Source: Scylla paramamosain
Taxonomy: Eukaryota; Arthropoda; Malacostraca; Decapoda; Portunidae
Assembly: GCF_035594125.1 (NCBI RefSeq)
Contig: NC_087197.1
Coordinates: forward strand, 7,982,110-8,046,109
Length of the DNA: 64,000 nucleotides
Direction: 5' to 3'
The notes below the pieces were generated by a model. That model was not told the origin of the DNA and did no database searches. It worked only from the letters and a program-made list of their open reading frames with translations. Position 1 is the first letter of the stretch. Each line of letters starts with the position of its first letter. Below are positions 24,140-37,000 of this stretch, one piece after another. The position numbers and the translations under genes were made by a program.

Positions 24140-25805
24140 ATATTTTGTTGATAAATTACATTCAGGACAGTTAGGGAACATCCCTTACAGAAGAATAAGA
24201 TAACAGAAAAATGGTCCTAAATGGATGACTGAGGTTAAAACACTACATAGGGCGAAAGAGAAGTATATATGAGATTAAAGACAGGGGAAGTGGTTTTAAG
24301 ACCATAATATAATGAATTAGAAAAGTCAGGAGTTTAACAAGGAAAGCTAAAAATAGTTATGCATTAAAGGTAGCCAGCCAAGCGAAGATGGACCCCAAGT
24401 GATTTTATCAGGCATATAAGACGAAGAATAGAGAAACAATAGTTCCTTAAAGACAGCAGAATGGGACCTGCTTAGTTGTTGGGAGGAGATTAGTAAAATT
24501 GTGAACGAGTATTTTTTAACTGTCTTTCCCCAGGAAAACATGCAGGATTTGCCGAATAGTGACAAGATATTCAGAGTAGAAGAGAATGAGAAGCTGACAG
24601 ATATTACCATAACTAAAGAGATAGTGGAACAGGAGATAGATAAGCTGAAAAGTTCAAGTCACCAGGACCAGATGAAATATATTCCACAGTATTTAAGAAT
24701 TGGAAAAAGGTTATAAGTAATCTGGATAAGGTCATGGCCAAGCGGCAGGCGACAGAGTGTTGTAATAAACGGCTCTAAATCCGAGTGGGGTCAAGTAATT
24801 AGTGGGGTGACAAAGGGATTATTAGTATTAGGGCTGATGTTGTTTGTGATATATGTCAATGACTTGGATAGTGGAATTCATAGTGTTGTTAGTAAATTTG
24901 CGGATGACACGAGAGTATGTAGATTAATTAGGTCAGAATCGCATACCATCGCCTTGCAGGCAGATTTGGATAGGATGAACGAATGGACAGACAGATGGCA
25001 AATGCAGTTTAATATCAACAAATGCAAAGCACTTAGCGTAAGTAGAAGAAACCCACACAGTAGTTACACAATGAACAACCAAGTTCTGGTAGGTTCAGAG
25101 TAAGAAAAATATTTGAGATTTAAAGTTAGCCCTGAACTCCGTCTAAGAAAGCAATGCAAAGAGGCCAGAAACAAAGCAAATCGATTATTATGATTAATTT
25201 ATAGGAGTGCTAAAAGTAAAACTCCCGAAGTAATATTAAAGTTACATTTAGAGCTGGTCAGACTTCATCTAGACTACGCTGTCCTATTCTGGTCACCACA
25301 TCACAGGAAGGATAAAGGTCTATTAGCATCACTTCAAAGGAGAATGACTAAAAGGATACAGGGGATAAGGAGTATTCCTTACGAAACGAGATTCAAGCTG
25401 TTAAATTTACATTCTTTAGAGAGACGTAGGTTAAGAGTGGACCTGAGAGAAGTCTTTAAGTGGTATATGGGTTATAACAAGGGGAACATAAGGAAAATTC
25501 TTAGAATCTGTAACCATGAGAGAACAAGAAAAATAGAACATCAAGTTTTCAGGCTTGAGTCTGAAAACTGTATGTTCAAAAAGGAAACAGGAAGGAACTG
25601 GTTTTCAAATACAGTAGTAGATGATTAGAACGGACTTAGTAATCAAGCTGTTAGTGCTGAGGCATTTGGCAACTCTAACAGAATATTACACATTTATAGA
25701 TGTGGATGATGTGGAAATACGTAGGCATATTTCATACAAGTACTGCCACGTGTAGGCCTGATGCCTTCTTGCATATTTACTTATTTCTTATGTTCTTATG
25801 TTCTT
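24140..25805 (+). mobile_element. Non-LTR retrotransposon fragment, CR1/Jockey-like, 5'-truncated and internally deleted (copy 1)
   Basis: Non-satellite insert on the + strand. It starts inside the stretch between endonuclease and reverse transcriptase (24204-24250 reads KWMTEVKTLHRAKEKY in one frame) and runs through the RT to a 3' end with repeated TTATGTTC words (TTATTTCTTATGTTCTTATG, about 25780-25805). A terminal short-word tail of this kind is typical of the CR1 group, but the clade is not certain. The satellite before it (GGAGAAGCAAAATAA) and after it (ATTACCAAAAGCGTG) fit together as one monomer, so it inserted into existing satellite without visible loss. The endonuclease and 5' region are absent. 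The 3' end is shared with copy 2 (for example ACTGCCACGTGTA). Confidence 0.87.
24501..25630 (+). pseudogene. Reverse transcriptase ORF2 remnant, disrupted
   Basis: Remnant of the retrotransposon polyprotein that copies element RNA into DNA at the target. At 24501-24655 one frame reads the pre-RT linker (NEYFLTVFPQENMQD, EIVEQEIDKLK). The next conserved motif, SPGPDEIYS, is at 24659-24685 in another frame, so there is a frameshift near 24650. After NWKKVISNLDKV (about 24732) the sequence jumps to VVINGSKSEWGQVISGV at 24759; the RT fingers and first palm motifs normally between them are missing. The palm motif FADDT is intact at 24897-24911. The frame then continues with in-frame stops at 25101 and 25191 through LDYAVLFWSPHHRKDKG, QRRMTKRIQGIRSIPYE and LNLHSLERRRLR, to a stop at about 25626. 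The GVPQGSVLGP-type motif is degraded (GVTKGLLVLGLM). Non-functional. Confidence 0.87.
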
Positions 25806-28800
25806 ATTACCAAAAGCGTGTATTTTCAGTGTTTTTCAGCTATTCCGTGAAAAATAAAATGCCAAAATGCATGCAAAGCACCCTAAATGAGGAAAAAAAG
25901 GGACATTACGAGAAACGTGCATTATAAGTGTTTTTGAGATTCTTAGATACCAAAACGCTGAAACTCATGAATAACACTCTTAATTGAGAAACAGAACAAC
26001 CTTACCAAATGCGTGTATTTTGAGTGTTTTTCACATTCTTGGTTACCAAAACCCCAAATTGCATACGAAACTAGCTTTATGTGGACATAAAAAAAAAAAA
26101 AAGCATTTCCAGAAAAGTGTTTTTGAGTGTTTTTGAGCGTGTTAGGCAATAAAGCACTAAAAAGCAAGGCAATCACATTACATGGGAATAAAACCAACTT
26201 TTACCAAGAACTTGCCTTTAAGTGTTTTTGAGCTCCTAACATACCAAAATGCTAAAACGCATGCAAAACACTCTCTATGGAGAAACAGATTAACATTACC
26301 AAAAACATGTATTTTGAGTGTTTTTGATCATGTTACCTCTAAAAACGCTTAAATACATGCAAAGGAACCTATGTCTGGGAAACGAAAGGACATTACGAGA
26401 AACGTGTATTATGAGTGTTTTTAAGTTCCATAAGTACCAAAAAGCTAAAACCTCTTTATAGAGAAAAAAAAAAGTAAATAAATAAATAAGATTTTTTTTC
26501 TTTGTTATTCTTCTTCATAGGTACCGAGATCCCAAAATTCTGGCAAAATTCAGGGAAATTATATGAAAAAAGAACATTATAAAAAAAGTTCATTTTAGCT
26601 TTTTTTTCGGACTGTTATGCACAAAACCCTAAAGTGCATGCAAAGCCAACTATATGGGGAAATTAAACGACTTTACGAGAAACCTGTGTTTCTAGTGTTT
26701 TCAGCATGTTAGCCACCAAAACAATAAATAATATGGAAGTCATTCTATATGGGAATCCAAAACAAATTACTGAAAACGTGTCTTTTCCGTGTTTTTTACC
26801 CACAGAAACGGGAAAATGTATGCAAAGTACCTCATATCGTGAAACAAATCTTTATCAACGTGTATTGTAACTGTTTTTTAGCTTCATAGGTAACAAAATT
26901 CTAAATCGCGTGAATGGTACTCCATATGCAGAAACTGAATAACATTAATAAAACGTGTTTTGTTTATTTTTCACAATGTTAGGTACCAAACGCTAAAATG
27001 TATGTAAAGAACTTCATATGGGGAAACGAAACGACATTATCATATAGATGTCTTTTCAGTGCTTTTGAGTTTTAGGCACGAAAACGCTAAAATAAAGCAT
27101 CCTAAATTGGAATACAAAATGCATCTTTTGAGTGTTTTCTTTTTCAGAACATATTACGTACCGAAACGGTAAAAGGTACTCAAAATACCGTTCACGGAGA
27201 AACAAAATAATAATACCAAAAGCGTGTATTTTCAATATTTTGACTTTCTTACGTACAAAAATGCCAAATTTCATGGAAAGTACCCTATTTCAGAAATGAA
27301 GACATTACAAGAAACGTGTATTTTAAGTGTTCATGAGCTTCTTAAACACCAAAACGCTAAAACGCGTGAATAGCACATTATATGGAGACACAAAATAACA
27401 TTACTAAAATATAGGGTGCAAAGCAACCTATATTGGGAAAGGAAAGGACATTACAAGAAACGTGTTTTTTTTTTTTTAGGTGTTTTTCAGATTTTTTACT
27501 TACTAAAAATCTTAAACACGTGAACAGCACTCTACGAGTATATGGAGAAACAGAACATTACTAGAAGCGTTTGTTTTTAGTGTTTTTCACTTTGTTATGT
27601 AACAAAACGCCAAAATGCACGGAAATGTTCCAGAAACGTGTAGAATGAGTGTTTCTGAACTTCTAAGGTTTCAAAACGCAATAACACGTTAAGAGCACTA
27701 TATAATGAAAAACAAAACAATAAGCAAACAATAAACGTGTATTCTTTTTTTCATACTCGTATAGTTTCCAAAACGCTAATAATGCTTACAAAGAACTCCA
27801 TATAAGGAAACGGAGCGGCATTACGGGCAATGTGTATTATGAATCCTTTTAAGCTATCTTCTTAGGTACCAAAACTCTAAAACGTGTGAAGAGCACTTTA
27901 TATGGAGTAAGAGAACATCACCAAAGTCGTTTATCTTGAGTTTTTTTTTTTTTCACACCGTTAATTAAAAAACGCCAAAATGTATGAAAAGCTATATTAG
28001 GAAACGAAACGTCATTAACAGAAATGTGTCTTTTGAATATTTTCGAGCGTGTTAGAAACGAAAACGCTAAAAAGATTAGAAAGCAACCTTTATTGGAATA
28101 CAAAACATTATTAAAACATGTCTTTTGAGTGTTTTGAACTTTTTATCTACCAAAACGCTAATACGTATGTAAAACACCATTTATGGAGAAACTTAATAAT
28201 ATCAACAAGAAATGTGTTTTTGATTATTTTTGCGCTTGTTAAACATCAAAATGCATGTTTATTTCCCGATGTAATAAAAAAAAATTATATTATCAGAAAC
28301 CTGCATTCTGAGAGTTTTTCAGATAATTAGTTACCAAAGTAAAAAAAAAAAAAAAAGCTTGTATAGCATTCTATAGAAGAAACATATATGTAGAAACATA
28401 ACAATATACCAAAAACGTGTATTTTGAGTGTTTTTCACACTGTTGGATACCAAAACGCCAAAAGAAAAAACATGCAGAGTACTGTATATGGGGAAAGGAG
28501 ATGACAATACCGAAGACGTGTGTTTACAATGTTTTAGAGCGTTTTAGGCACCAAAACGCTAAAATGCATGTAAAGTACCCTATATTAGAATAAAAAATAT
28601 ATTACCAAAAAAAGAGTATTTTGTGTTTAGGAGCTACTAAGGTATCATAATGAAAAAACGCGTGAAAAACACGCGTTATGGAGAAATAATAAAGGATTAT
28701 CAAAAATGTGTATTTTGAATGTTTTTTGAGCTTCTTAGAGAGACGGCGAAATTTATGCAAAGTACCCTAGATGATGAAAAAAAAAATATTATAAAGAACG

Positions 28801-29055
28801 GGTATTATGAATACTCTTTTTTGAGATTCCTACGTACCAAAACACTAAAAAGCGTGAAACTTACTTAATTTGGAGAAACAAAATAGTATTACAAAAAAAA
28901 GTGTGCTTTGAGAATTTTCCACATTTTTATGTAGTAAAAACGGCAAAATGTATGATTAATATAAGGAAACTAAATGACATTAACAGAAACGTGCCTCTTT
29001 TAGCGTTTTTAGGCATGAAAACGCTAAAACGCTTGTAAAGCACCCTTTATTAGAT
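25806..29055 (-). repeat. Diverged pentamer satellite, R orientation
   Basis: Tandem degenerate monomers of about 80-100 bp in R. The part at 25806-26760 is nearer to the HOR units (words from I, H, G, F, E, D and C reversed, such as GGCAATAAAGCACTAAAAAGC and CATAGGTACCGAGATCCC). From about 26760 on it becomes the older pentamer type. No gene is seen; open frames of 60-85 codons here are repeat read-through. Confidence 0.9.
25920..26760 (-). repeat. HOR-like units inside the diverged block (J to B, reversed)
   Basis: Directly after retrotransposon copy 1 the satellite follows HOR order in R: a-type/J (CCAAAACGCTGAAACTCATG), I (CATTCTTGGTTACCAAAACC), H (GAGCGTGTTAGGCAATAAAG), G (CTTTTACCAAGAACTTGCC), F (TTGATCATGTTACCTC), E, D (GGTACCGAGATCCC), C (TTTTTTCGGACTGTTATGC) and B (CAGCATGTTAGCCACC). 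The block J unit lacks the 50-bp insertion typical of J elsewhere, so this may be an ancestral form of the HOR. Confidence 0.75.
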
Positions 29056-29300
29056 TACAAAATAAATTACATTTTTTGTAATGTTCTGTTTTTCCATGTA
29101 GAGTGCGATTGAAGCGTTTTAGCATTTTGCTATATAAGAATATGAAAAAAAAAAATACTTATCATACAATTTTCTGGTCACATCGTTTCTTTTTTTTTTT
29201 TTTTACCATATAGAAAGAATACTTTTCATGTGCTTCCCATTTTCAACTTACGTAACAAGCTCAAAACAACCCAAAATAATTGTTTTTTGGTAATGTTATA
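29056..29300 (+). repeat. Short F-oriented satellite island
   Basis: Two to three monomers in F (GTAATGTTCTGTTTTTCCATG, GTAACAAGCTCAAAAC, TTTTGGTAATGTTATAGAG) between R blocks. The left join is the near-palindromic AAATTACATTTTTTGTAATG. Confidence 0.8.
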
Positions 29301-30410
29301 GAGTTTCAAAAAAGCCCAAGTGCATACAATGTACACTATACAGGGAAACGAAAATACATTACGAGAAACGTGTATCATGAGTGTTTTTGAGCTTATTAGT
29401 TACCAAAACACTAAAAGACATGAATATCACTTTTTATGGAGAAACAAATCATCACCCCCCAAAAAAAAAAGTATATTTTGAGTAAATTCCACATTCTTAG
29501 GTGCATAACGCCAAAATGCGTGGAAATCACTCTATATGGGAAAAGGAAACGAGATTTCTAGAAATATTGTCTTTTATGTGTTTTATGAGCGTGTTAACGA
29601 TAAAAAAAATTTTCTTAGGTACCAAAATGCTAAAAGGCATGACGAACTTTATATGGAGAAACAGAGAAACATAACTGAAAAAGTATATTTTGAGTGTATT
29701 TCACATTGTTAGGTACCAAAACACTAAAATGTGTGGAAACTACTTTGTATGGGGAAAAGAAACGAGATTCCAGAAACATTGTCATTTAAGTGTTTACGAA
29801 CGTGCTAGGAACGTTGAAAACGATGAAAAGCATGGAAAACATTATATATGGGAAAATAAAACATTATTACCTAAAATATCTCTTTTTATTTTTTTAAGCT
29901 TCTTACGTAAGGTAACGATGAAACCGATAAAAAAAATCCTTTAAGAATAAAAAGTATAACTTTACCAAAAAATGTGTATTTCGAGTGTTTTTGAGCTAGT
30001 TACATAGAAAAAAAAATGCATGGAAACAACTCTTTATGGGAAACGATGATATTATTAGAGACGTGTATTATGAGAACTTTTGAACTTAGGTGCCAAACTG
30101 TTAAAAAGCATAAATAGCATTCTATTTCGAGAAACAGAACATCATCAAAAACGTTTATTTTTGGTATTTTCACATTATTAAGTATCAAAACAGCAAAATG
30201 CATGCAAAGTCCCCCTATATAGAGAAACGAATCATTAATAGAAAAAGTGTTTTGACTGTTATTTAGCATGTTATGCACTAGAACGCAAAAAAAAAAAAAT
30301 ACAAAAAATAAAACGAATTTCACCTTATATGGGAATACAAGACAACATTACAAAAACCGTGTCTTTTGAATGTTTCTGAACTTTTAACAATGGGGAAAAA
30401 AAACAAAAAA
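29301..30410 (-). repeat. Diverged pentamer satellite, R orientation
   Basis: R monomers with GGTACCAAAA and GAGAAACG words, ending at an A-rich join (about 30395-30415) where orientation changes. A C6A10 run at 29455-29470 sits where other monomers have CATTACCAAAAACG. No gene is seen. Confidence 0.85.
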
Positions 30411-33400
30411 AAAAACACATTTTCGTTAATGTTGTTCTTTTTCTCGATATAAAGTACTGTTTATGAATTTTAGCATTTTGGTACCTTAGAATCTCAAAAA
30501 TTCTCTTAATACTCGTTTCTCGTAATGTGGTTCCCTTTTTCAACTTAGGGTAATTTAAATGCATTATGGTGTTTTCTACGTAGAAAGGTTAAAAACACTG
30601 AAAATACGCGTTTTTTTGGTAAAGTTATACTGTTTCTCCATAAAAGTTTTTTTTTTTTGCATAGCTTTCAGCGTTTTGGTATGTAAGTAGCCCAAAAACA
30701 CTGAAAAAAGACATTTTTGCTTGTTTTTTTTTTTTTTTAAATAAGGATCTATCCATGTTTTTTTTCCTTAAAACGCTTACAAATACTGAGGAGACACGTT
30801 TCTGGATGTGTCGTTTATTTTCTCCATGTAGGGTGTTTTCCATGTATTTTGGCTTTTTATAATTATGAAATACATCCAAAATATACGTTTTAGGTAATAT
30901 TATTCAATCTCTTCATATAGAGTGTTGTTCATACGTTTTAGCATTTTGGTAGCTAAAAAAGCTAAAAAAAACAAACACATAATACACGTCTCTCGTAATG
31001 ACCATTTATTTCCTAATATAGAGTACTTTGCATGCATTTTTGCGTTTTTTTTTATGTAAAACAGTCAAAATGCTGCTTTTTGGTAATGTTATTCTATTTC
31101 TTCATAAAGGGTGTTTTGCATGCGTTCAGTAAGCAGTCGAAGAAAAACACCCAAAAGACATGTTTTTTTTTTTTATAATGATCTTTTTTATTCCTATATT
31201 TGGGGCTTTCCATGCTTTGTAGCGTTTTGGTGCCTACCACGGTCATAAACACTCAAGAGACACGTTTCTGAAAATCTTGTTTCCTTTGTTCATATATGGT
31301 GCATTTCATGCATATTGGCGTTTCGGTACCAAACTGTGAAATACTCTGAAAAATCACCTGTCAGTAATGTTCTATTTCTCCATATTCAGTGCTATTCATG
31401 TGTTTTAGCATTTTGGAACCTAAGAAGCTGAAAATCACTCATAATACATGTTTCTCGTAATATATTTTTTTTCTTTTCCTCATTACTTTGAATATATTTT
31501 AGCTTTTTTCTACGTAACAAGCTCAAAAAATTATCGAAATACTTATTTTGGTAATATTATTGTTTCATCATAAACTGTATTCTTCATACGTTTTAGCATT
31601 TTGGTACGTAAGACACTCAATAGACACGTTCTTCGTAATATTTTGTATTCCTGTATAGGGTGAATTCCATGCTTTTTAGCGCTTTGGTACCTAACACGCA
31701 TAAAAACAGTTAAAAGACACGTTTCATGTAAGGTCGTTTTGTTTCTCCATATAAAGGGCTTTGCAGGAATTTTGGCGTTTTTGTACATAAAGTGAAAACA
31801 CTCAAAACACGTTTTTCTTATTATGTTGTTTCTACAAATAGTGTGCTCTTAGTGGATTTTTGCATTTTGTTACCTAAATGCCCATTCCCCCTTCCCCCTA
31901 AAAAAAAAAAAACCTCATAATGCACGTTTCTCGTAATGTCTTTCCCTTTCCCCTCATAGACTACTTTGTATGCATTTTGGCATTTTCCTACGTAACAATC
32001 TGAAAAACACTTAAGTAGTTGTTTTTTTGGTAATGTTATTCGGTTTCTCCGTAAAGGGTGTTTTGCATACATTTTAGCGTTTTTGGTACGTAAAAAGTTA
32101 AAAAAAACACTCAAATGACACTTATTTTTATTTTTATTATTATTATTTTTTTTATAAAGATTGCTTTACATGCTTTTTAGCGTTTTAAGTGCCTAACGCT
32201 CTGAAAAAAATAAATAAATAAAATAAATGACACTTTTCTGTTAATGTTTAGTTTCTCCAAATTTCTTTTGCAGGCATTTTCTAGTTTTAGTGGGTAATGC
32301 AAGATACATTAAAAATAAACGTTTTTGGCAATGTCCATATAGAGTGGTATTTATTCATATTAGCGTTTTTTTATCTAAGAATCTTGAAAACACTGCTAAT
32401 ACAAATACGAGTATTTCATAATGTCCTTTTGTTTAATTATATAGGGTACTTTCAATAAATTTTGGCGTTTTTGGACTTAATATGCTCAAAACACTTAAAA
32501 ATACTTGTTTTTGCTAATGTTATTGTGTTTCTCATTAAAGGGTGTTTAGGATATTTTTTATTTTTTATTTTGGTGCGGAATTAACTCAAATATACTCGAA
32601 AGACGTTTTTTGTAACGTTGTTTTCTTTTTTTCTATACAGTATGCTTTCCATGCTTTTTAGCATTTTGATGCTTAACACGCTCATAAACAATCAAAAGAC
32701 ACCTTTCTGGAGAAGTCGTATAATTTCTCCATATAGTGTGCTTTACCTGCATTTTAGGATTTTGGCACCCAACAAAATAAAAGCTCATATTACAAGATTT
32801 TTGGTAAAATTGTTCTCTTTTCCATAAAGAATACTACTCATGCATTTTATACCTAAGCTAAAAAATTTTCATAATACACGTTTCTTGAAATATCTTTTTG
32901 TTTCCTAATTTAGGGTATTTTGCATGGATTTTGGCGTTTCTTTATGTAACAAACTCAAAAACAATAAAAATTATTGTTTTTGGCAGTTATCCTTTTTCTC
33001 CTTTGCATCATTTTAGTGTTCTGTTACGTAAAAAGTAAAAAAAAAAAACACTCAAAAGACAAGTTTTTTTTTTGTAGTTTATACGTTTTACTGCTTTTGT
33101 AGCTAAGAAGATCGAAAGCACTCAAAATTCGTATGTCATAATGTTCTTTTCTTTCCCTGTATAGTGTACTTTCAATACATGTTGGTGCTTTTGAACGTAA
33201 TAAGTTTAAAAACACGCAAAATACACGTTTCAGGAAAAGTTATTTTGTTTCTCTATAAAGGCTGTTTTGCATGCGTACGTAAATAGCTAGAAATAGAACA
33301 TAAAAAAATATAAAAAACACTCAAAAGACTCGTTATTGGTATTTTTCTTTCTTTATATAGGGTGCTTTCCATCCTTTTCATTGTTTTGGTGCCTAACACT

Positions 33401-33848
33401 CCCATAAACACTCAAAAGATATGTTTCTGGAAATGTCGTATCGTTTGAAAATTCACTCCAAAAGATAGTCAAAGGGCATGTTTCTGAATATGTGGTTTAT
33501 TTTACGGTGTTTATTTTGGCGTTTTTGTACCTATAATTGTGAAAAAAAAAACACTAAAAATACGCGGATTAGGCAATGTTAATCTGTTCCTCCATATAGA
33601 ATGAGTCTTACCGTTTTGCTACCTATGGTCAAGAGCACTCAATATGCATTTCTAGTAATGTTTTTTTCGTTACCGTATATATGGTATTTTCCATGCATTT
33701 TGGCATTTTTTTGTATGTAACAAGAATTAATGCTCTCAAAATACTTCCTTTTGTTAATTTTATTCTTGCTCCATAAAGGGTGTTTTACATACGTTTTTAG
33801 CGTTTGGTACGTAAGAAGCTCGAAAGCACTCAAAAGACACGTTTTCTT
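30411..33848 (+). repeat. Diverged pentamer satellite, F orientation
   Basis: F monomers of about 80-100 bp with clear type succession, for example around 31600-32060: GGTACGTAAG (c), GGTACCTAACACGCATAAAAAC (d), a short e, then TCATAATGCACGTTTCTCG (a) and TTCCTACGTAACAATCTG (b). Long T runs and (AT)-rich patches interrupt several units. No gene is seen. Confidence 0.88.
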
Positions 33849-33853
33849 CGTAT

Positions 33854-33995
33854 GTACCAAAACACTGAAAACCATGTAAAAAATCTCTTATTTAGAAACA
33901 TAACTTTACCCCCCCCCAAAAAAAAAAGTATTTCGAGTATATTCTTTAGCTTGTTACGAAGAAAAATGCTTGGAAAGCTACTTATACGGGGAAAC
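33854..33995 (-). repeat. R-oriented island, inverted copy of 34748-34885
   Basis: About one and a half monomers in R inside an F block. They are a nearly exact reverse complement of 34748-34885, sharing GAAAACCATGTAAAAAATCTC, a Cn-An run and TTCGAGTATATTCTTTAGC. The two copies differ mainly in the length of the C and A runs and a few bases. The array around both is F, so the element at 33854 appears to be the inverted insertion. Confidence 0.88.
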
Positions 33996-34010
33996 TTTTT
34001 ATCGATCTCG

Positions 34011-37000
34011 TACCCAAAAAAGTTAAAAACACCCATAATAAACATTTCTCGTAATGTCTTTCCTTTTCCTCATATAAGGTATTTTACAGTTTTCTTTTCG
34101 TTTTTTACGTAAGAAACGTAACATAAAAGCAGTCAATATAGTTATTTTAGGTATTTTTATTCTGTTAATCATATTCTCCATGAAGGGCTTTTTTCTATGC
34201 ATCAGCGTTTTAGTACGTAGGTACCTCAAAAAAAAAAAACACTGAAAACACATTTTTCTCTAAATTTTGTTTTCCATATGATAAGTTGTTCATGGATTTT
34301 GGCGTTTTGGTACCTAATTATTGGAAAGAAAAAAATAAATAAAAATACATGTTTTTGGTAATGCTGTTCTGTTCCTCTATATAATGTGCTATTAATGCGT
34401 TTTAGGATTATGGTACCTAAGAGGCTAAAAAATATAAAAAAATACACATCTCTCGTAATGTTCTTTCGTTACCTCATATATGGTCCTTTCCATCCATTTT
34501 AGCGTTTTCTTACGTAAAAAGTTCAACAACAATCAAAATACTTTTTTTTTTGTAATGCTATTCTGTTTTATCATAATAGGTCTTTTAAATACGATTTAGC
34601 GTTTCGGTAGGTAAGAAGCAGAAAACAATCAAAAGACACGTTTTTGGTAATGTTTTCTTTTATCATATAGGGTGATATCCGTGCTTTTTAGCGTTTTCGT
34701 GCTTAACATGTATAAAAACACGAAAAAGATGTTTTCTGTAAGGTTTCGTTTCCCCGTATAAGTAACTTTCCAAGCATTTTTCTTCGTAACAAGCTAAAGA
34801 ATATACTCGAAATACTTTTTTTGGGGGGGATAAAGTTATGTTTCTAAATGAGAGATTTTTTACATGGTTTTCAGTGTTTTGGTACATATCCAACGTAAGA
34901 ACACGAAAAAAAAGCAGTTTTTAGTAATATATTTTTTCTTTACCATATAAGGTGCTTTCCAGGTTTTTTTTTTTTTTATCGTTTTGGTGCCTAGAACGTT
35001 CACAAACACTGTAAAGACACGTTTCTGAAAATCTAGTTTCCTTTCCCCATACAGGGTTTTTTGCATGTATTTTAGGGTTTTCATACTTAACTGTGAAATA
35101 TACTCAAAATGCACGTTTTTGGTCATGATATGTTTCTCCATATAGAGTGCTATTAATGCGTTTCTTTGTTTAGGTACCTAAGTAGCTCAAAAACATCCTT
35201 AATACACGTTTCTCGTAATGTCTTTTTTGTTTCTACTTATACTTTGGATGCATTTTGGTTGCACGTAACAAGCACAGAAACACTCAATAATTGTTACTCC
35301 GTTTCTCCATAAATTGTTATTTGTATGTTTTTTTTTTTTTTTAGCGTTTTGGTAAGTAGATTAAAACTCTCAAAAGACACGTTTTTTTTTTATATGGTTG
35401 TCTTTGCAAGCATTTTGGTGTTTTGGAACCTGTTAATGGGAAAATACTCAAAATAAGCGTTTTTTTTTCTTTTTATGTTGTTTATCGATATAAATTGCTA
35501 TTCATGCGTTTTACCATTGTGGTAACTAAGAAGCTCAAAAGCTCCCATAATACACGTTTCTTATTTTCGTCTTCCCCTATAGAGTGCTTTGCATGCATTT
35601 TGTCATTTTTGTATGTAACATTCAAAATATACGTTTTAGAAAAAGTTATGATGCTTCTCCATATCTTTTTTTTGCATGTTTTTTTAGTGTTTTGGTACTT
35701 AAATAGGTTAGAATATTGTTTTTGTTATAATATTGTTTTATTTTCGCATATAGGGTTTTTCCCTTTTTTTTTTTTCGTTTAGATGCCTAGCACGCTTGTA
35801 ATAACTCAAAATACACGTTTCTGGGTATTTCGTTTTCTTTCCTTATATAGGGTGTTTTGCATGCAGTTTAGCGTTTATGTATTTAACAATGTGAAATACA
35901 CTCAAAATACACGTTTTTGGTATTGTTGATCTTTTTCTCATTATAGAGAGCTATTCATCCATTATAGCGTTTTGGTACCTAAGATCAAAAACGTTTCTTG
36001 GTAATGTTATTCTGTTTCTCCATATATATAGTGCTATTCATACGTTTTATCGTGTTGGTATCTAAGAAGCTCAAAAAGACTTATAATACATGTTTCAACT
36101 AATGTCATTTCGTTTTCCAGTAGTAGGTCATTTCTATGAATTTCTTTTTTTTCTACGTAACAAACTGAAAAAACCTCGAAACCTTGTTTTTTTTTATATA
36201 TATTCTGGTTTTCTATTAAGGGTGTTTTCCACTGTTTTTTTTTTGTACGTAAGTAGCTCAAAAGCACTGAAAAGAAACAATTTTGAAAAAGATTTTGTTT
36301 TCTCATGAGGGATGCTTTCCATGATTTTTACCATTTTGGTCTTTAGTACGCTTGTTAACACTCAAAAGAGATTTTTTTTTTTCAAATCTCGTTTCCTTAC
36401 CCCATATAAGGTCTTTTCATGTATTTTGCCATTTTCTTACCTAACAATGTGAAATACGCTCAAAATACACGTTTTTGGTAATGTTGTTCTCATTCTTCAT
36501 ATAGAGTTCTCGAGTTTTAGTACCTAACAAGCTTAAAAACTCTGACAAATGTTTTTTTTTTTTTGTAATGTCACTGTTTTTCACCTTAAATGATGTTTGC
36601 CATGCGTTTTAGCGTTTTAATATGTAAGTAGCTGAAAAACACTCAAAAGACACGTTTCTAGTAATATTGATTTTTTTTTCCCCACAAAGGGTGCTTTTGA
36701 TGCTTTTTAGCGTTTTGGTGTCTATTATGCTCATAAGCATTCAAAAAGAACGGTTCTGAGTTTTTTTTTCTTTTTTTCATATAAGTTGCTTTTTGCGTTT
36801 GCGTTATAGCATCTAACAATATGAAACAATCTCAAAGTACATGTTTTTGGTAATGTTTCTTTTCTCCATATAGAGTGCTATTTATATGTTTTAGCGTTTC
36901 GGTTTCTATGAAGCTCAAAAACACTCATAATACATGTTTCTTGTAATGTTTTCTGGGTACTTTGCATGCATTTTGGCGTTTTTTTTTTTTTTGTAAGTAC

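Noticed and set aside
24140..25805. Copy 1 as an intact or domesticated reverse transcriptase gene
   Set aside because: A frameshift, missing RT fingers, in-frame stops at 25101 and 25191, and a degraded GVPQGSVLGP-type motif rule out a working protein.
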